Positions 15,551 through 25,463 are shown, numbered from the stretch's first letter. The stretch: 64,000 nt of DNA from Lachnospiraceae bacterium AC2031 (GCA_000687975.1 JIAB01000001.1:2332001-2396000); one strand, 5' to 3'. Notes: a model not told the origin generated them from the letters alone. Program-made: numbers and translations.

Positions 15551-17911
15551 ATGAGTTTTTTTAAGAGGCTTAGTATCAGAAGATACTATATGTATAAAGA
15601 TGAGGTGATTAAGCGAAATGTGATCGCGAGCCAAACCTTTATCATGGTAGGCGCGGTTATAGCAACAGTGAGTTTGCTTGCAAATATGCTGATCACTAAA
15701 ACAAATTCCTACTGGGGGAATATTATTCTTCTAGCGTATTTTGTTTTTGCACATTTTCTCAGGAAGGTCGTATTAAAAGATCATCCTGAGAGAAGTACCT
15801 GGTTCCTGTATGCTGTACAGGTTCCAATTATGATCCTTGGAATTCTGATGGGTACAGTTTTTGATAAGAAAACTGCATCAGTTACATTTTTCCTGCTCCT
15901 TATATGTCTTCCACCATTTATTCTTGATAATCCGCTTAGACATTTAGGGTATCTTATAGGATCTATGTGTGTATACCTTTCAATGGGTTACATGTTTAAG
16001 AATATTGATGTATTTAACATCGATCTTGTTCATTCAGTTGGATTTTTTATGGGAGCTTTTTTCCTGGACATGTTTGTTCTTGCAGAGAGATTTGATAATC
16101 TGGAGAACTATATTATTTCAGAGAAACGAGCCCAACATGATGAGATGTCCAGTTTGAAAAACCGGTACGCTCTCAGATTGGATACTGCTTCTTATGTGGA
16201 TAAACAGGTATTTGCAGCTATAATCAACATAGATTACTTTAAGTTCTTCAATGATATGTTTGGTCATGACTTTGGTGAGGAACTTGTAACATATCTTGGT
16301 AAGGTTGCAAAGAAAGAATTTGGTGAGAAAAACTGTTACAGATTCGAGAGTGATGAGATTCTTGTTTTGGATGAGAAGTCAAGTGAATCTGAGTTTAAGC
16401 AGAAGCTTGGTAGACTAAAAGAAAACTTTGCAGAAGTTACGATACGCGATAAGACATTTCATCCTTCCTGTACAGCAGCGTATGTTTATGGCACACCAGT
16501 AACAGATGATGATATGAACGAGCTTATCAGACATGCGGATGTAAGACTTCTGGAAGCAATGGATGGTGGAAAGGGTACTGTTGTAGGATATCCATACGAC
16601 AGAAGCCAGAAGAGACAGACAGATATTCTATCTGAGGTAGCTAGGACCAGTGATATCAATACTATAGATGAAATAACCGGCGTTCCTAATATGCAGTTCT
16701 TCCGTATTAGAGCTGATGAGATGCTGGGAAATATTTTGAATATTGAAAAACATCCATCAGTACTTTATTTCAATCTTGGAAACTTTAAACTCTTTAACGA
16801 GGAAAATGGATTCAGAAAGGGCGATAAGCTTCTTCGTGATATTGCAGATATTCTGAAGGAAGTGTTCGATAATCGACTGATAGCCAGATTTTCTGAAGAT
16901 CACTTTGTTGTTCTTTGTTATGAGGCTGATGTTGAAGATGGATTTAAAAGAGTTGTAAAGAAGGTCAGACCGCTTTTTGGTAATATCCATATGACGATCA
17001 AGGCGGGAGTGGCAGTATATACTAAGGGTGAAAATGTAGGTATCACCTGTGACAAGGCGAAGCTTGCATGTGATAGTATAAAGCATGATTCAAAGAAGTA
17101 TCTGGAATTCTACAGTGAAAATCTGGAGAATAAGAATAAACTTCAGAGATATGTAATATCTCATATAGATGAGGCTGTTGAGAAGGGGTATCTCAGAGTT
17201 TATTATCAGCCTATCATTGATCTGTCAACTGGACAGGTTGTGGAGCTTGAGGCACTTGCGAGATGGATCGATCCTATTCATGGATTCCTTGCTCCAAGCG
17301 ACTTTATTCCACCACTTGAGGAATCAAAGCTTATTCATAAGATAGATGCCTTTATGGCAGGGCAGGTTTGCAAGGATCAGGTTGAACTTAAGAGGATGGC
17401 AGGAAGAGATGTTCCTGTATCTATAAATCTTTCAAGACTGGACTTTATGATCACTGATATGGTGGACAACATAAAGGATATAGTTTCATCTAATAATGTA
17501 AATGTTAATAACATTCGTATCGAGGTTACAGAGAGTGCACTTGAAAACGATAGTGATGAGCTGAGAAATAAGCTGCATGAGCTTAAGGACTATGGTTTTG
17601 AGATATGGCTGGATGACTTTGGAAGCGGCTACTCATCTCTTAACTCATTACAGGATTTCAACTTCGACGTGATCAAGGTAGATATGAAGTTTATGAGAAC
17701 TCTTGAAACGAGTCCTCAGACCAAGATAATTGTTAAATCTATTATAGAGATGACAAAGAATCTTAAGCTGAGAACACTCATGGAGGGAGTTGAGACAGAA
17801 AACCAGGCTAAGTTTATTAAAGCTATCGGCGTGGATATGTCTCAGGGTTATCTCTTCAGCAGACCGGTTCCTATTGACGAGCTGAAGTTTGACCAGAAAA
17901 AAATAGGATAA
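15551..17911 (+). CDS. Membrane protein with two degenerate GGDEF domains and an intact EAL domain
   Basis: A 786-residue protein. About five N-terminal membrane segments (to residue 185) are followed by two GGDEF-like domains. The first has FESDEI near residue 264 and the second FSEDHF near residue 446 where GGDEF would be, so neither should make c-di-GMP. The EAL domain has ELEALARW near residue 562, NLSRLDF, EVTESALE, DDFGSGYSSL, a VDMKFM lysine and EGVETENQ, all expected of an active c-di-GMP phosphodiesterase. Tandem degenerate GGDEF domains may serve as GTP sensors. It starts 35 bases after the mutase gene. Confidence 0.88.
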   Translation: MSFFKRLSIRRYYMYKDEVIKRNVIASQTFIMVGAVIATVSLLANMLITKTNSYWGNIILLAYFVFAHFLRKVVLKDHPERSTWFLYAVQVPIMILGILMGTVFDKKTASVTFFLLLICLPPFILDNPLRHLGYLIGSMCVYLSMGYMFKNIDVFNIDLVHSVGFFMGAFFLDMFVLAERFDNLENYIISEKRAQHDEMSSLKNRYALRLDTASYVDKQVFAAIINIDYFKFFNDMFGHDFGEELVTYLGKVAKKEFGEKNCYRFESDEILVLDEKSSESEFKQKLGRLKENFAEVTIRDKTFHPSCTAAYVYGTPVTDDDMNELIRHADVRLLEAMDGGKGTVVGYPYDRSQKRQTDILSEVARTSDINTIDEITGVPNMQFFRIRADEMLGNILNIEKHPSVLYFNLGNFKLFNEENGFRKGDKLLRDIADILKEVFDNRLIARFSEDHFVVLCYEADVEDGFKRVVKKVRPLFGNIHMTIKAGVAVYTKGENVGITCDKAKLACDSIKHDSKKYLEFYSENLENKNKLQRYVISHIDEAVEKGYLRVYYQPIIDLSTGQVVELEALARWIDPIHGFLAPSDFIPPLEESKLIHKIDAFMAGQVCKDQVELKRMAGRDVPVSINLSRLDFMITDMVDNIKDIVSSNNVNVNNIRIEVTESALENDSDELRNKLHELKDYGFEIWLDDFGSGYSSLNSLQDFNFDVIKVDMKFMRTLETSPQTKIIVKSIIEMTKNLKLRTLMEGVETENQAKFIKAIGVDMSQGYLFSRPVPIDELKFDQKKIG

Positions 17912-17945
17912 GATGGTGATGTGCAGGCAGCCTGTATGTCATATG

Positions 17946-18184
17946 CCTGGTAAAAACCAGGTGTCATTCTGAACAGACGAAGAATCTGGTGCAGTATTTA
18001 GGATCCTTCTCTTGCGGCTCGGTGACAGCCGAGCTCAAGGTTCAGAATGATTTTTTATATAATAGGAAACATGGTTTCCTATTATATAAAAAACGCTCCG
18101 CTAAGGATGTGTTTCGGCGCTCAAGGAAGATAGCTGCCTTTGGCAGCACGCGCCTCACACAGAAAGTGTCGCTAGCGACACTTT
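17946..18184 (+). repeat. Palindrome mosaic before the RND transporter gene
   Basis: This 240-bp stretch has no convincing gene. It contains several consecutive hairpins: CCTGGT/ACCAGG (17946-17961); 11-bp arms TCATTCTGAAC / GTTCAGAATGA at 17964 and 18040; a perfect 20-bp-arm hairpin at 18051-18070 and 18074-18093 with an ATG loop; GCTGCC/GGCAGC (18133-18147); and a 22-bp perfect palindrome centred on GCTAGC at 18163-18184. The outer TCATTCTGA arms resemble MITE/REP-type elements. It may be one nested element or a decayed one. Confidence 0.75.
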
Positions 18185-18208
18185 TAATTATGTAGGAAAG
18201 GGAAAATT

Positions 18209-21200
18209 ATGATTTCAAAGTTTAGTGTAAAGAGACCTTATACGGTATTCGTGGTAGTAATAGCGATTATTGTTATTGGAGTGGTGGCTCTGATGCGAAT
18301 GACTGCTGATCTACTGCCGGACATGAATCTTCCATATGTTGTTGTAATTACAACTGACATGGGCGCAAGCCCTGAGACAGTAGAGAAGGAGGTAACAGCC
18401 CCTATAGAAGCCTCCCTTGCAACAACGTCTAATCTGAAGAATATTCAGTCTATGTCTTACAACAGCTACTCCACAGTAATTCTGGAGTACGAGCAGAGCT
18501 CCAACATGGATGCGACCATGATCGAGATTCAACAGAGTCTAGATCAGATAGAAGGAATGCTGGGTGATGATGTTGGAACGCCTATCGTAATGCAGCTGAA
18601 TCCAGATATGCTTCCAGTTATGGTTGCGGCAGCAAATGTATCAGATATGGATTCGATAGAGCTTACGGATTATGTTGAATCTGAAATACTTCCTCAGCTT
18701 GAAAGTATTGAGGGCGTTGCATCTGTAAGTGCAACTGGTGGAGTAACTGAAACAGTTCAGGTTACCATGAACCAGGATAAGATCGACAAACTCAACGATA
18801 AGATCATGGCTGAGATTGAAGATCAGTTCCAGGATGCAAAGGATGAACTTCAAACTAATAAGGAAGATATTGAGAGTGGTCAGTCTCAGGTTTCTGCTGG
18901 AAAGAAAACTCTTGCAAACTCTGTTGGAGAGAATATGGCTACACTTGAGAGTACTCAGATAGAGCTCTACCAGACAGCTGATGAGCTGGAGACATCCAAG
19001 GATACTTATCAGGATACCTATGATACTTTAGGTACAACTATAGATACACTTAATACGACCTATGAAAGTGCAAGCGCTCTTGCATCTGGTCTGGAAAGTC
19101 TGAATTCAGTTATATCTCTCTATGATCAGGGACTTCTGGACGATACCACATTTGCTGCTTCAGCAGGAATGGATATCAATACAGCTAGAGCTTCTCAGGC
19201 AGCATATTCTGCACAGCTTGATGCAGTAAACGCTCAGATTAAGGAGAATACATCGGCTCTTTCTGATTATGGAATTACAGTTAATACATATGAGGATCTT
19301 CCTACTGCTGTTTCAGAACTTGAAGCAAAGCGAGTTGAGATAAATACAGGTATCGAGACTATCGATGCTGCTATAGAAGAGGTTGAGGCTGGTAAGACTA
19401 CAACCAGTGAGGCTATCGAGGCTCTTAACAAGACTGGTATCGAGCAGTCTATCTCACTGGCAGAAACCTCTGCCACACTTTCTCAGGGCCTTTCAGCGAT
19501 TGAGAGTGCTGAGGATACACTTGATGATACTCTTGAAACTACAAAGGATTCTGCTGATCTAAATACAATCCTTTCAATAGATGTTTTAAACAATCTTCTT
19601 AAGGCGCAGAACTTTGAGATGCCTGCTGGCTATGCTGCTGGTAAAGATAAAGCAGATGGTCAGTATCTTGTTAAGATCGGTGAGGATGTTGCAGATGCAG
19701 ATGAACTCGCAAAGCTTGTTCTTATTGATCTGAATATGGACAGCGTTGGCGTTATCCGTCTTGAGGATGTAGCTGATGTTGAACAGGTAGATGACTCTGC
19801 AGAAGTATATGCAAAGTTAAATGGAAGCCCAGGTATGCTGGTTTCTTTCGAAAAACAGACAGGTTACTCAACAGGAGATGTTACAGATACCATCCTTGAG
19901 AAGTTTGAAAGCCTCGAAAGAACAGAAGACGAGGACTTACATTTTGCTGTTCTTATGAATCAGGGTGTTTATATCGATATGATCGTGAAGTCAATTCTTC
20001 AGAACATGCTTCTTGGAGCGGGTCTTGCTATCCTTGTTCTGATCATATTCCTTCGTGATATCAGACCTACAATTATTATTGCATGTGCAATTCCACTTTC
20101 AGTTATTTTCGCTGTTGTACTGATGTACTTTACCAGCATTTCACTGAACATTATCTCTATGTCGGGTCTTACTCTGGGTATCGGTATGTTGGTGGATAAC
20201 TCCATAGTTGTTATCGAAAACATTTACCGACTTCGTAAAGAGGGTGAGACGATCAAGAAGGCTGCTGTATATGGAGCGAGTCAGGTTGCTGGAGCTATTA
20301 CATCTTCAACACTTACAACTATGTGCGTATTCCTTCCTATAGTATTTACTGAGGGACTTACAAGACAGCTCTTCGTAGATATGGGACTTACGATCGCATT
20401 TACCCTTACAGCTTCACTGCTTGTAGCGCTTACACTTGTTCCTGCTATGGCACAGGGGCTGCTGAAAAATGTTAAAGAAAAGGAAGAGGGTACCGAAGGC
20501 TCCTTCATGCGTGGATATGAAAAGTTCCTTCGAGTTATGCTTCGTTTTAAGCCGCTTGTATTTGTAGTAATGTTACTTATGCTTGGTGCATCTGTTGCAC
20601 TGGCTCTTTCACGAGGTACAGAGTTTATGCCTGAGATGCAGAGTGATCAGGTAACTATCACTATGTCTGCACCAAAGGGTGAAGAACGTACATTTGAGGA
20701 AATGACAGGCTACGCTGATGAGCTTGTTGAAAAGCTTCAGGAGATTCCTGAGATTGAAACCATCGGTGCCATGGTAGGTAACGGAACTACAATGGGTGCT
20801 CTGAACATGTCCAGTGGCGATGATGTATCGATCTATGTACTTCTCAGTGAGGATTCTAAGCTTACTAATTCTGAGATCATAGCTAAGATAGATAAGGCTG
20901 CTGAAGGTCTTGACTGCGAGACAGTTGCCAGCGCTGAGATTATGGATATGAGTCTGCTGACAGGTAGTGGAGTTTCTGTAATGATCAAAGGACGTGATAT
21001 GCAGGTTCTTCAGAAACTGGCACAGGAGTCAGCTGATGCTCTGGCAGCAACAGATGGTATTATAGATATAGACAACGGTCTTGATAACATGACTAAGACC
21101 TTCGTTATCACTGTTGATAAGAAGAAGGCTGCTGAGTATGGAATGACTGTTGCTCAGGTATTTACAACTGTATCCTCGAAGCTTGCTTCTACATCTTCAA

Positions 21201-22066
21201 CAACATCTATTGAGACAGACCTTAAGGATTATGATGTTTATGTTGCAACCGATGAGCAGTCTGAAATTGATATAAATGATATAAAGAATCTTAAGTTTGA
21301 ATATACAGATAAAGAAGAGGGAGAAACAAAAGAGATTCCTCTTTCAAAGATTGTAACCTTCTCAGAAGAAGAGGAGCTGTCACAGGTTCTTCGTGATAAC
21401 CAGAATCGTTATATCAACGTAACTGGTTCTCTTGCAGATGGATACAATATCGGTCTTGTTGGTAATCAGGCACAGGCAAATCTTGATAAGATCGGAATTC
21501 CTGAGGGTTATTCAATAACTCTTGAGGGCGAGAATCAGACTATAAATGATGCGATGCATCAGGTTATGCTTATGATGCTTCTGGCGGTAATTCTCATTTA
21601 CCTTATCATGGTTGCACAGTTCCAGAGCCTTAAGTCACCATTTATCATCATGTTCACAATCCCACTTGCATTTACAGGTGGATTCCTGGCTCTGTTCCTT
21701 GGTGGTAAGGCTGTATCAGTTATCGCCATGATCGGATTCGTTATGCTGGCAGGTATCATCGTTAATAACGGTATCGTACTTGTTGACTATGTAAATCAGC
21801 TGAGACGTGAGGGCAAACAGAAGAAGGATGCCATAGTTGAGTCTGCTAAGACAAGACTTCGTCCTGTTCTTATGACTGCGCTTACAACTATCATTTCCAT
21901 GTCAACTATGGCTGTGGGAATGGGTAAGGGTACTGAGCTGTCACAGCCTATGGCTATCGTTGTTGTAGGTGGTATGATTTACGGTACTATTCTGACTCTT
22001 GTTCTTGTTCCTTGTCTGTATGATGCATTTAATAAGGAAAAGGATATGACAGAGGAAGAACTATAA
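18209..22066 (+). CDS. RND-family efflux transporter with a coiled-coil insertion
   Basis: A 1285-residue protein of the AcrB/SwrC (ACR_tran) type. The N-terminus VKRPYTVFVVVIAIIVIGVVALMR is the first membrane helix, cut here from a longer hydrophobic run. There are two repeats of porter region plus six membrane segments, with TLGIGMLVDNSIVVIENIYR in the first and MLAGIIVNNGIVLVDYVN in the second. Ordinary members have about 1030 residues. The extra 250 or so lie at roughly residues 205-450 in the first porter region and are Glu/Thr/Ser/Ala-rich and helical, probably a long coiled coil reaching towards the wall. No membrane-fusion or outer-membrane partner is adjacent, as expected in a Gram-positive. 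Confidence 0.9.
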   Translation: MISKFSVKRPYTVFVVVIAIIVIGVVALMRMTADLLPDMNLPYVVVITTDMGASPETVEKEVTAPIEASLATTSNLKNIQSMSYNSYSTVILEYEQSSNMDATMIEIQQSLDQIEGMLGDDVGTPIVMQLNPDMLPVMVAAANVSDMDSIELTDYVESEILPQLESIEGVASVSATGGVTETVQVTMNQDKIDKLNDKIMAEIEDQFQDAKDELQTNKEDIESGQSQVSAGKKTLANSVGENMATLESTQIELYQTADELETSKDTYQDTYDTLGTTIDTLNTTYESASALASGLESLNSVISLYDQGLLDDTTFAASAGMDINTARASQAAYSAQLDAVNAQIKENTSALSDYGITVNTYEDLPTAVSELEAKRVEINTGIETIDAAIEEVEAGKTTTSEAIEALNKTGIEQSISLAETSATLSQGLSAIESAEDTLDDTLETTKDSADLNTILSIDVLNNLLKAQNFEMPAGYAAGKDKADGQYLVKIGEDVADADELAKLVLIDLNMDSVGVIRLEDVADVEQVDDSAEVYAKLNGSPGMLVSFEKQTGYSTGDVTDTILEKFESLERTEDEDLHFAVLMNQGVYIDMIVKSILQNMLLGAGLAILVLIIFLRDIRPTIIIACAIPLSVIFAVVLMYFTSISLNIISMSGLTLGIGMLVDNSIVVIENIYRLRKEGETIKKAAVYGASQVAGAITSSTLTTMCVFLPIVFTEGLTRQLFVDMGLTIAFTLTASLLVALTLVPAMAQGLLKNVKEKEEGTEGSFMRGYEKFLRVMLRFKPLVFVVMLLMLGASVALALSRGTEFMPEMQSDQVTITMSAPKGEERTFEEMTGYADELVEKLQEIPEIETIGAMVGNGTTMGALNMSSGDDVSIYVLLSEDSKLTNSEIIAKIDKAAEGLDCETVASAEIMDMSLLTGSGVSVMIKGRDMQVLQKLAQESADALAATDGIIDIDNGLDNMTKTFVITVDKKKAAEYGMTVAQVFTTVSSKLASTSSTTSIETDLKDYDVYVATDEQSEIDINDIKNLKFEYTDKEEGETKEIPLSKIVTFSEEEELSQVLRDNQNRYINVTGSLADGYNIGLVGNQAQANLDKIGIPEGYSITLEGENQTINDAMHQVMLMMLLAVILIYLIMVAQFQSLKSPFIIMFTIPLAFTGGFLALFLGGKAVSVIAMIGFVMLAGIIVNNGIVLVDYVNQLRREGKQKKDAIVESAKTRLRPVLMTALTTIISMSTMAVGMGKGTELSQPMAIVVVGGMIYGTILTLVLVPCLYDAFNKEKDMTEEEL

Positions 22067-22096
22067 TAAATGAAGTAATAATGTGGCTTTTTGATA

Positions 22097-22125
22097 TTGA
22101 CAAGAAAAGTCGTGTATTTTACACT
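22097..22125 (+). promoter_or_regulatory. Promoter of the methionine aminopeptidase gene
   Basis: TTGACA (22097-22102) and TACACT (22120-22125) are 17 bases apart, about 64 bases before the GTG start. Confidence 0.65.
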
Positions 22126-22188
22126 TACTAATTGTTTACGTTTTAGTATCAGGGGAGTTTAAATCTATAGAAAACAGAGGATAAGAAA

Positions 22189-23064
22189 GTGGCTAAAAAG
22201 ATTGGTAGAAATGATCCATGTTGGTGCGGCAGTGGCAAGAAGTATAAGGTTTGTCACGAGGCGTTTGATCGTAAGATCGAGATGATCAGAAATCAGGGAC
22301 ATATTGTTCCAACACACAAGATGATTAAAACTCCAGAACAGATTGCTCTTATTAAGGAGAGCGCAAAGGTTAATGTTGAATGCCTTGATGTAGTTGCGGA
22401 TAAGATATGTGTTGGTATGAGTACAGAGGATATCAATCGTATCGTAAATGAGGTATGTGAAAAGCATGGAGCGATTCCTGCACCTTTTAATTATGAAGGA
22501 TTTCCAAAGAGTGTTTGTACATCTATAAACGATGCAGTTTGTCACGGTATTCCTAGTGAGGATGAGATCCTGCAGGATGGCGATATAATCAACGTTGACT
22601 GCTCAACTATTCTGAATGGATATTTCTCAGATTCATCCCGTATGTTCATGCTGGGAAATGTATCTGAAGAGAGCAAGAAGCTTGTTGAGACTGTACGTGA
22701 AAGTATTTACCTTGGTCTTGAAGAGGTTAAGCCATGGGGCTTTCTTGGAGATATGGGTCAGGCTGTGCATGATCACTGCAAGGCAGCAGGATATAGCGTG
22801 GTTCGTGAGATCGGTGGACACGGAGTTGGTATTGAGTTCCATGAGGATCCATGGGTAAGCTATATTACTAAGCGTGGTACAGATATGCTTATGGTACCAG
22901 GAATGATGTTCACTATTGAGCCAATGGTTAACATGGGTCAGCCTGAGGTGTTTGTTGATTCAGAAAACGATTGGACAGTTTATACTGAGGACGGATCACT
23001 GTCAGCTCAGTGGGAGATTCAGGTTCTTGTAACAGAGGACGGTCACGAGATCATCTCCTACTAA
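22189..23064 (+). CDS. map: Type I methionine aminopeptidase with N-terminal SEC-C zinc motif
   Basis: A 291-residue enzyme removing the initiator methionine from nascent proteins. Residues 7-24 hold the SEC-C motif NDPCWCGSGKKYKVCH, a zinc-binding ribosome/SecB-interaction motif also seen in some other bacterial MetAPs. The peptidase has its metal ligands in NVDCSTILNGYFSDSS (two Asp), GGHGVGIEFHEDPW (His), FTIEPMVN (Glu) and WEIQVLVTEDG (Glu). The start is GTG, supported by AGAGG eight bases upstream and by the position of the SEC-C motif. Confidence 0.93.
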   Translation: MAKKIGRNDPCWCGSGKKYKVCHEAFDRKIEMIRNQGHIVPTHKMIKTPEQIALIKESAKVNVECLDVVADKICVGMSTEDINRIVNEVCEKHGAIPAPFNYEGFPKSVCTSINDAVCHGIPSEDEILQDGDIINVDCSTILNGYFSDSSRMFMLGNVSEESKKLVETVRESIYLGLEEVKPWGFLGDMGQAVHDHCKAAGYSVVREIGGHGVGIEFHEDPWVSYITKRGTDMLMVPGMMFTIEPMVNMGQPEVFVDSENDWTVYTEDGSLSAQWEIQVLVTEDGHEIISY

Positions 23065-23091
23065 TATATAGATTCAAAAGAGGAAAAAAGA

Positions 23092-24369
23092 ATGAAGACA
23101 CCATTTGTAACTAAGGAATTAGTTGAGGATATTGTAAAGACATATCCGACCCCATTTCACATCTATGATGAAAAAGGAATTAGAGAGAATGCTCGCAGAA
23201 TGAATGCAGCATTTTCCTGGAATAAAGGATTCAAGGAGTACTTTGCAGTAAAGGCAACTCCAAATCCTACTATACTTAAGATACTTCATGAGGAAGGCTG
23301 CGGAACAGACTGTTCATCTATGGCTGAGCTTATTCTTTCTGAAAGAGCAGGAATCACAGGTTATGATGTAATGTTCTCGTCAAATGAGACTCCAGCTGAA
23401 GAGTTTGTAAAGTGCGCTGAGATCGGCGGAATCATCAACCTTGATGATATAACACATATTGATTTCGTTCTCAATGCATTAGGCGGTAAGCTTCCAAAGC
23501 GTATGTCATGTAGATTCAATCCAGGCGGAATATTTAAGGTTGGTGAGAGTACTGAGGCAGTTCAGGTAATGGATAATCCTGGAGATGCTAAGTATGGTAT
23601 GACAAAGGATCAGATCATTGAGGCATACAAGAGACTTAAGAGTCTTGGCGTTGAGGAATTTGGTATTCACAGTTTCCTTGCTAGTAACACACTTTCAAAT
23701 GAATATTACCCAGCTCTTGCAAAGATTCTTTTCGAGCTTGCAGTTGAGATAAAGGAAAAGGCAGGCGTTCAGCTTTCATTCGTTAACCTTTCAGGTGGTG
23801 TTGGTATAGCTTATACACCTGATGGAGTTGCTAACGATATTGCTGTTATCGGTGAAGGAGTTCATAAGGTATTTGATGAGGTTCTTGTTCCTGCTGGAAT
23901 GGGAGATGTTTCAATCTTCACAGAGCTTGGAAGATTTATGCTTGCTCCATATGGACACCTTGTTACAAAGGCTATACATGAGAAGCATACATATAAGGAA
24001 TATATTGGTGTAGATGCCTGTGCAGCAAATCTTATGAGACCTGCAATGTACGGTTCATATCATCATTTGACTGTACTTGGTAAGGAGGATGCTCCTGAGA
24101 CAGAAACTTATGATGTTGTTGGTGCGCTTTGTGAGAACAACGACAAGTTTGCAATAGACAGAAAGCTTCCAAAGATTGACATTGGAGATTACATTTGCAT
24201 TCATGATACTGGAGCTCACGGATTCGCTATGGGTTATAACTACAATGGACGTCTCTGGTCATCAGAGCTTCTGCTCCGCGAGGATAATTCAGTAGTATGC
24301 ATCAGACGTGCTGAGACACTGGATGATTACTTTGCAACCCTGGATAACTTCTGGGATATCGAACTTTAA
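23092..24369 (+). CDS. lysA: PLP-dependent decarboxylase, probable diaminopimelate decarboxylase
   Basis: A 425-residue fold-type III PLP enzyme. The PLP lysine sits in YFAVKATPNP near residue 50, the phosphate-binding glycines are in LSGGVGIAYTPDG, and the active-site cysteine is in GALCENND. VDACAANLMRPAMYGSYHH also matches the family. The likely reaction is decarboxylation of meso-diaminopimelate to lysine in the cytosol. Carboxynorspermidine or arginine decarboxylases share the fold, but the motif set favours LysA. A strong terminator follows at 24379. Confidence 0.82.
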   Translation: MKTPFVTKELVEDIVKTYPTPFHIYDEKGIRENARRMNAAFSWNKGFKEYFAVKATPNPTILKILHEEGCGTDCSSMAELILSERAGITGYDVMFSSNETPAEEFVKCAEIGGIINLDDITHIDFVLNALGGKLPKRMSCRFNPGGIFKVGESTEAVQVMDNPGDAKYGMTKDQIIEAYKRLKSLGVEEFGIHSFLASNTLSNEYYPALAKILFELAVEIKEKAGVQLSFVNLSGGVGIAYTPDGVANDIAVIGEGVHKVFDEVLVPAGMGDVSIFTELGRFMLAPYGHLVTKAIHEKHTYKEYIGVDACAANLMRPAMYGSYHHLTVLGKEDAPETETYDVVGALCENNDKFAIDRKLPKIDIGDYICIHDTGAHGFAMGYNYNGRLWSSELLLREDNSVVCIRRAETLDDYFATLDNFWDIEL

Positions 24370-24378
24370 AGAATGCTG

Positions 24379-24413
24379 ATCACCCTTTGGGGATACTCAA
24401 AGGGTGATTTTTT
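24379..24413 (+). terminator. Terminator after lysA
   Basis: ATCACCCTTTG pairs perfectly with CAAAGGGTGAT (11 bp), followed by a T-run. Confidence 0.92.
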
Positions 24414-24441
24414 CATATATAAAGAAATTTCAGGTAGAAAT

Positions 24442-25431
24442 ATGAAGATATTACTTGTTTTAACTGGCGGAACTATATGCTCTGCAAAAAATGCAAATGG
24501 ACTCAATGCGTTAAGTACTGAGTCGGCATCTCTTGAACTGGTGACAACTTATAGACAGCAGGTGGCACTAAAAGCAAATGCAGCAGAGGAGGTAGAGTTT
24601 GAGTCCATATCTCCGATAAATACTCTTAGTGAGAATATGACCATCGCCAAATGGAATATCCTGCTGGATGCTCTTTCGAAGGTGGACTTAACTCAGTATG
24701 CGGGAGTGATGATCCTTCACGGTACTGATACGTTGCATCTTACGGCGGCTCTTATGGGAGTTGTTTTTAGAGATGCAGGCTGTCCTGTAATGATGGTCAG
24801 TGCGCACCGAATACTTAGTGATCCGGAGAGTAACGGTCCGGATAATTTTGCTAAGTCAGTTAGTTTCATATCAGAACTAAGTGCCAGAGGGATGGGCGGC
24901 GTCTTTGTGATATACCGAAATGTAGATGGTACATCCTTCGTTCATCATGCTACACATCTTGAAGAGTGCGCAGATTATTCTGAGGATTTCTTTAGCCGTG
25001 ACATGATAGAATATGATAAACTGACTTCTGACTGGTCAGATGAATGGTTTGCCAGAGCGAATGCTGATAAACAGATGCTTGATCGTGGCAATATTGATTT
25101 GAGTAAGGGTATTCCTGAACTAAAGGATGATGTGCTATACATCAGACCATATGTTGGAATAAACTATGATAGAATAAATCTGGAAGGGGTACGCGCGGTC
25201 CTTCATGGAATGTACCACTCCAGCACACTAAATACAGAAGGGGATGGAGCAAGCTCTGCTATGAGTCTGCTTCGAAGATGTAATGAGGCTGGGATAGTAT
25301 TTTACATCTTCCCATGTAAGGACGGCGACTACAGGTACAGTACAACAAAGCCTCTCATTGATGAGGGTGCAAGATGCATCTATGGCATGACCTGGGAAGA
25401 AGCATACATCCGCCTTTTGATTCAAAAATGA
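24442..25431 (+). CDS. Asparaginase family amidohydrolase (AnsA type)
   Basis: A 329-residue protein with the catalytic motifs of L-asparaginases: LTGGTICS at residues 6-13 with the first Thr nucleophile, and LHGTDTLHLTA with the second Thr-Asp pair. There is no signal peptide, so it should be the cytosolic low-affinity type releasing ammonia from asparagine. The ATG at 24442 was chosen because it begins directly at the conserved MKILLVLTGGT strand and lies beyond the lysA terminator. Its TGA stop is embedded in the second 37-bp palindromic repeat. Confidence 0.85.
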   Translation: MKILLVLTGGTICSAKNANGLNALSTESASLELVTTYRQQVALKANAAEEVEFESISPINTLSENMTIAKWNILLDALSKVDLTQYAGVMILHGTDTLHLTAALMGVVFRDAGCPVMMVSAHRILSDPESNGPDNFAKSVSFISELSARGMGGVFVIYRNVDGTSFVHHATHLEECADYSEDFFSRDMIEYDKLTSDWSDEWFARANADKQMLDRGNIDLSKGIPELKDDVLYIRPYVGINYDRINLEGVRAVLHGMYHSSTLNTEGDGASSAMSLLRRCNEAGIVFYIFPCKDGDYRYSTTKPLIDEGARCIYGMTWEEAYIRLLIQK

Positions 25432-25463
25432 GTCGATTGGCGAGAGAGCCGAAGTGACTCATT
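25427..25463 (+). repeat. 37-bp stop-overlapping palindromic repeat, copy 2
   Basis: The same length, outer arms (AATGAGTC / GACTCATT) and stop-codon placement as the copy at 4967-5003. The inner arms are TTGGC and GCCGA. The interior differs, so pairing rather than sequence seems conserved. Confidence 0.75.

Noticed and set aside
17989-18195. A 68-codon open frame in the palindrome mosaic
   Set aside because: It runs through perfect inverted repeats, has no ribosome site and its composition is explained by the hairpins.
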